NCBI GenBank assembly: GCA_903895475.1
Contig: CAITUF010000249.1
Coordinates: forward strand, 1 to 7,832
Reading direction: 5' to 3'
Origin: an uncultured Opitutia bacterium
GTDB taxonomy: Bacteria > Verrucomicrobiota > Verrucomicrobiia > Opitutales > UBA953
DNA: 7,832 nt
The notes under the pieces are model-generated. The model was not told where the DNA came from. It did not search any database and worked only from the letters and a program-made list of their open reading frames with translations. The translations under genes were made by a program, and so were the position numbers. Below, in pieces: positions 5,624 through 7,832 of this stretch. Numbering within the stretch: the stretch's first letter is position 1; every line of letters begins with the position of its first letter.

Positions 5624-7465
5624 TTAGCGGGCAAGGAGGTACCAAGCCAGAAGGGCGGAGCCGATGACAATCCAGAGCGCATAGCCCCGGGTCTGTCCGC
5701 GGTGAAAGGTGAGTCCGGTGAGATTGCCGAGGGCAGCGGTCGCGCCACCTGCGATCCAGCGCACGGCGACACCGTTGATGAGCATGAGGTCAAGGAACGC
5801 GATGAACTCAATAATCCGGCGCTGCGGGCCATCAATCCACCAGCGGTAAAGTCCGTCCATCCAGCGATGTTCGAGGAGATGATAGGTGCGGGGCGAGACG
5901 ACTTGCAGGGCATCGGCACCACGGACGGTGCCGTAGAACTTGAGGGCGCCACCGAAACCAAGCACCAAGGCGAGGAGACCGATAATCGTCGAGGGTGCGG
6001 TGAAGCTAAAATGCATTTCTTCGAGCGCCTGGTGGACGACCTGCAACGAAGAGGCAGGAATGAGGTAGTGCGCAGCGAAACCGGCGCCCACGGCAAAGAC
6101 TAAACCGAGTACCATAATGGGCAGCGTCATCGTCCAAGGCGATTCATGCGCATGCTCGGCAGCTTCGGAGTTGGCTTCGCCGAGGAAGACGAGACGAATC
6201 ATGCGGCCGCTGTAGAGGCAGGTCGCTAGAGCCGCGATCGCGAGGAAGGCAAAGACGGGCAAGTTATGACCATGCCAAGCCGCTTCGATGATGGCATCTT
6301 TGGAATACCAGCCGGCGAAGAACGGGACGGCGCAGTTCGAAAGCGTCGCCGCGATAAAGGTCGCCGCGGTGAGCGGCATCTTCTTGAGCAAACCGCCCAT
6401 CTTGAGCATATCCTGTTCGTGGTGGCAGCCATGGATGACCGAGCCAGCACCGAGGAAGAGCGTGGCTTTAAAGAAGGCGTGCATCGCCATGTGCAGGACG
6501 GCGAGGTCGGGGCGGCCGAGGCCAATGGCACAGCCCATAATGCCGAGGTGCGCTAAGGTCGAGTAGGCTAGCGACTTCTTGATGTCCGTCTGCGCTAGGG
6601 CACAGAGGCCGGCGAGCGCGGCCATGCCGGCACCGGAGATTGCAATCCATTGTAGGACTTCCGGGGCGAGCAGGAAACTCACGCGCGCCATAAAGAACAC
6701 GCCGGCTGCCACCATCGTTGCGGCGTGGATCAGTGCCGAGACTGGCGTCGGACCCGCCATCGCGTCCGTCAGCCAAACATGTAAGGGGAACTGCGCAGAC
6801 TTCCCGAGGAAGCCGCACATGAGCAAGGCACCCACCGCGACCGGGACGGTGGAGCCAGCAGCGGCCTTGAGCGCAACAAAGTCGAGCGTGCCGTATTCCT
6901 TCAGACAGAGCGCGATGCCGAGGATGAAGCCCAGGTCACCGATGCGGTTCGTGATGAAGGCCTTCTTCGAGGCGGCGGCAGCGAAGTCCTTATCGAAGTA
7001 GTGTGCAATCAGCATGTACGAGCTGAAGCCCACCAGTTCCCAGAAGATGAACGTCATCAGCAGGTTGTCGGCGACGACAATCCCGAGGATTGAGAACATG
7101 AAGACCGAGAGCCCCGCGAAGAAACGGCCGCGGGCAGCATCGTCTTGCATGTAGCCGACGGAGAATAAGTGAATCCAAGCGGCCACGAAAGTGACCACGA
7201 AGAGCATCAGGCGCGCGTTGGCGTCGATGAGGTAGCCGAAACCGAGGCTGATTTCCCCGAGCTTCGCGAGTTCGACGTGCCAGGTGACGGTGCCCGAGGA
7301 CTGCAGGAGCAACTGCAGCGAAAGGCCTGCGATGGTGAAGGCCGTGGCGGTCGAGAACCAGGCAGCGATGGCACCCGAGCGTCGCAGGAACAGCGCGGAC
7401 AACGCGGCGGCGCCGAGGGGCAGGAACAGGATCCAGTGGACCAGGGACGAAAAGTCAGGAGACAT
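5624..7465 (-). CDS. nuoL: NADH-quinone oxidoreductase subunit L
   Basis: The product is the distal antiporter-like proton channel of complex I, carrying the long lateral helix that runs along the membrane arm. It has 613 residues, the same length as E. coli NuoL. Visible landmarks are E143 in FWELVGFSSYMLI (TM5), NRIGD at 173-177, K222 in GKSAQFPLHVW (TM7), H247 in SALIHAATMV, K296/K297 in TDIKKSLAYSTLAH, H325, H329 and K333 in MHAFFKATLFL, and K389 in GWYSKD (TM12). Residues about 510-575 are the lateral-helix region, with a basic, Trp-rich stretch, and a final hydrophobic anchor lies at about 594-611. It follows nuoK after a 9-nt gap and precedes nuoM by 3 nt. The bases before the ATG (CTTTTCCG) show no Shine-Dalgarno sequence, so translation is presumably coupled to nuoK. 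Nothing appears truncated or missing. Confidence 0.96.
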   Translation of the reverse strand: MSPDFSSLVHWILFLPLGAAALSALFLRRSGAIAAWFSTATAFTIAGLSLQLLLQSSGTVTWHVELAKLGEISLGFGYLIDANARLMLFVVTFVAAWIHLFSVGYMQDDAARGRFFAGLSVFMFSILGIVVADNLLMTFIFWELVGFSSYMLIAHYFDKDFAAAASKKAFITNRIGDLGFILGIALCLKEYGTLDFVALKAAAGSTVPVAVGALLMCGFLGKSAQFPLHVWLTDAMAGPTPVSALIHAATMVAAGVFFMARVSFLLAPEVLQWIAISGAGMAALAGLCALAQTDIKKSLAYSTLAHLGIMGCAIGLGRPDLAVLHMAMHAFFKATLFLGAGSVIHGCHHEQDMLKMGGLLKKMPLTAATFIAATLSNCAVPFFAGWYSKDAIIEAAWHGHNLPVFAFLAIAALATCLYSGRMIRLVFLGEANSEAAEHAHESPWTMTLPIMVLGLVFAVGAGFAAHYLIPASSLQVVHQALEEMHFSFTAPSTIIGLLALVLGFGGALKFYGTVRGADALQVVSPRTYHLLEHRWMDGLYRWWIDGPQRRIIEFIAFLDLMLINGVAVRWIAGGATAALGNLTGLTFHRGQTRGYALWIVIGSALLAWYLLAR

Positions 7466-7474
7466 CGGAAAAGC

Positions 7475-7783
7475 TTAGTCGCGGAGGGTGACGAGCTCGT
7501 CGGACTTCACGCTGCCACGGCGGCGGTAGAGGGCGACGATTAGGGCGAGGCCCACCGCGACTTCGGCCGCCGCGACGGTGATAATGAAGAAGACGAAAAT
7601 CGCCCCGTCCATCGTGCGGTTAAAGCGCGAGAAGGCGACGAGCGCGAGCGTGGCCGCGGTCAGCATCAGCTCGAGGCACATGTAGACGACGAGCAGGTTG
7701 CGGCGGACGAGCACGCCCGTCAGACCCAGTGCGAAGAGCAGGCCAGCGAGGAGCAGGTGATGGGCAAGGGTAGTGTTTTCCAT
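7475..7783 (-). CDS. nuoK: NADH-quinone oxidoreductase subunit K
   Basis: The product is a small complex I membrane subunit of 102 residues (100 in E. coli), homologous to MrpC, with three membrane helices at about 9-26, 31-50 and 61-86. The two buried glutamates essential to this family are present: E38 in VYMCLELML and E74 in VAAAEVAVGLALIVALYRR, which correspond to E36 and E72 of E. coli NuoK. These lie on the hydrophilic path linking the quinone-proximal region to the antiporter subunits. The C-terminal tail (87-102) is charged. The gene begins 10 nt after the stop of the preceding partial gene. The leader CCCGCCGCC before the ATG has no Shine-Dalgarno sequence. The nuoK-nuoL-nuoM-nuoN order is the classical one. 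Confidence 0.96.
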   Translation of the reverse strand: MENTTLAHHLLLAGLLFALGLTGVLVRRNLLVVYMCLELMLTAATLALVAFSRFNRTMDGAIFVFFIITVAAAEVAVGLALIVALYRRRGSVKSDELVTLRD

Positions 7784-7793
7784 GGCGGCGGGC

Positions 7794-7832
7794 TTAGGCG
7801 TTCTCGTCGACGGGGTCTTTGCTCAAGGACAC
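7794..7832 (-). CDS. nuoJ: Probable NADH-quinone oxidoreductase subunit J, C-terminal end
   Basis: An open frame enters from the right edge on the minus strand and ends at TAA (7796-7794). It gives twelve residues, VSLSKDPVDENA. These are too few to identify by sequence. The assignment rests on the usual nuoJ-nuoK order and the 10-nt spacing to nuoK, as in a continuing operon. The polar tail suits the end of a membrane protein but proves nothing. Confidence 0.6.
   Translation of the reverse strand: MSLSKDPVDENA

Noticed and set aside
5557..6096. A 179-codon open frame on the minus strand, in a different frame over the end of nuoL.
   Set aside because: It overlaps the strongly supported nuoL on the same strand. 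Its Ser/Pro/Arg-rich product is typical of out-of-frame reading in GC-rich DNA.
4028..7832. The nuoK-N-like cluster being an Mrp-type Na+/H+ antiporter or a formate hydrogenlyase-type complex.
   Set aside because: The order, the subunit lengths (102, 613, 530, 499) and the NuoN-type WIPDVYQGAPTP loop fit complex I. No mrpE/F/G or hydrogenase genes are seen, although the left half of the operon lies outside the window.
1..7832. A hidden defence system, CRISPR array, tRNA, riboswitch or insertion sequence.
   Set aside because: Nearly every base lies in a recognised housekeeping gene. No spaced repeats, cloverleaf-like segments, transposase or terminal repeats were seen by eye on either strand.

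Overview
The window reads as a compact, GC-rich bacterial chromosome segment with housekeeping content. It holds four complete complex I membrane-subunit genes, one complete arginine-biosynthesis gene and one complete tyrosine recombinase gene. At the edges are the 3' end of a uracil-DNA glycosylase gene and the last codons of a probable nuoJ. From memory, the wording of the glycosylase tail, the ArgA and the complex I subunits resembles Verrucomicrobiota (Opitutae). This is a tentative assignment, because no 16S or other marker gene is present.

Layout, left to right. Positions 1-216 (+) hold the C-terminus of a family 4-like uracil-DNA glycosylase. Positions 213-1538 (-) hold argA, an N-acetylglutamate synthase with an amino-acid-kinase fold followed by a GNAT domain. 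A 49-bp divergent spacer (1539-1587) separates it from a XerD-like tyrosine recombinase at 1588-2535 (+). From 2532 to the right edge everything is on the minus strand, in the order nuoJ (partial) - nuoK - nuoL - nuoM - nuoN. This is the distal end of a nuo operon encoding the proton-pumping membrane arm of NADH:quinone oxidoreductase.

Packing is extreme. Both convergent gene pairs overlap through a shared TTAG tetranucleotide (213-216 and 2532-2535), nuoM and nuoN overlap by ATGA, and the other nuo junctions are 3-10 nt. There is no gene-free stretch over 50 bp. No RNA gene, insertion sequence, CRISPR array, attachment site or clear intrinsic terminator was seen.

Functionally, NuoL, NuoM and NuoN are the three antiporter-like proton channels, each keeping the expected buried Glu and Lys residues. 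NuoK, with its two membrane glutamates, links them to the quinone-proximal part of the complex. ArgA, the recombinase and the glycosylase are unrelated to respiration and simply adjoin the operon end. I found no convincing new system. The points worth checking are a divergent channel motif and a Pro/Ala-rich tail in NuoM, Shine-Dalgarno-less starts throughout the nuo genes, and the stop-codon-sharing convergent junctions, one of which sits in a small inverted repeat.
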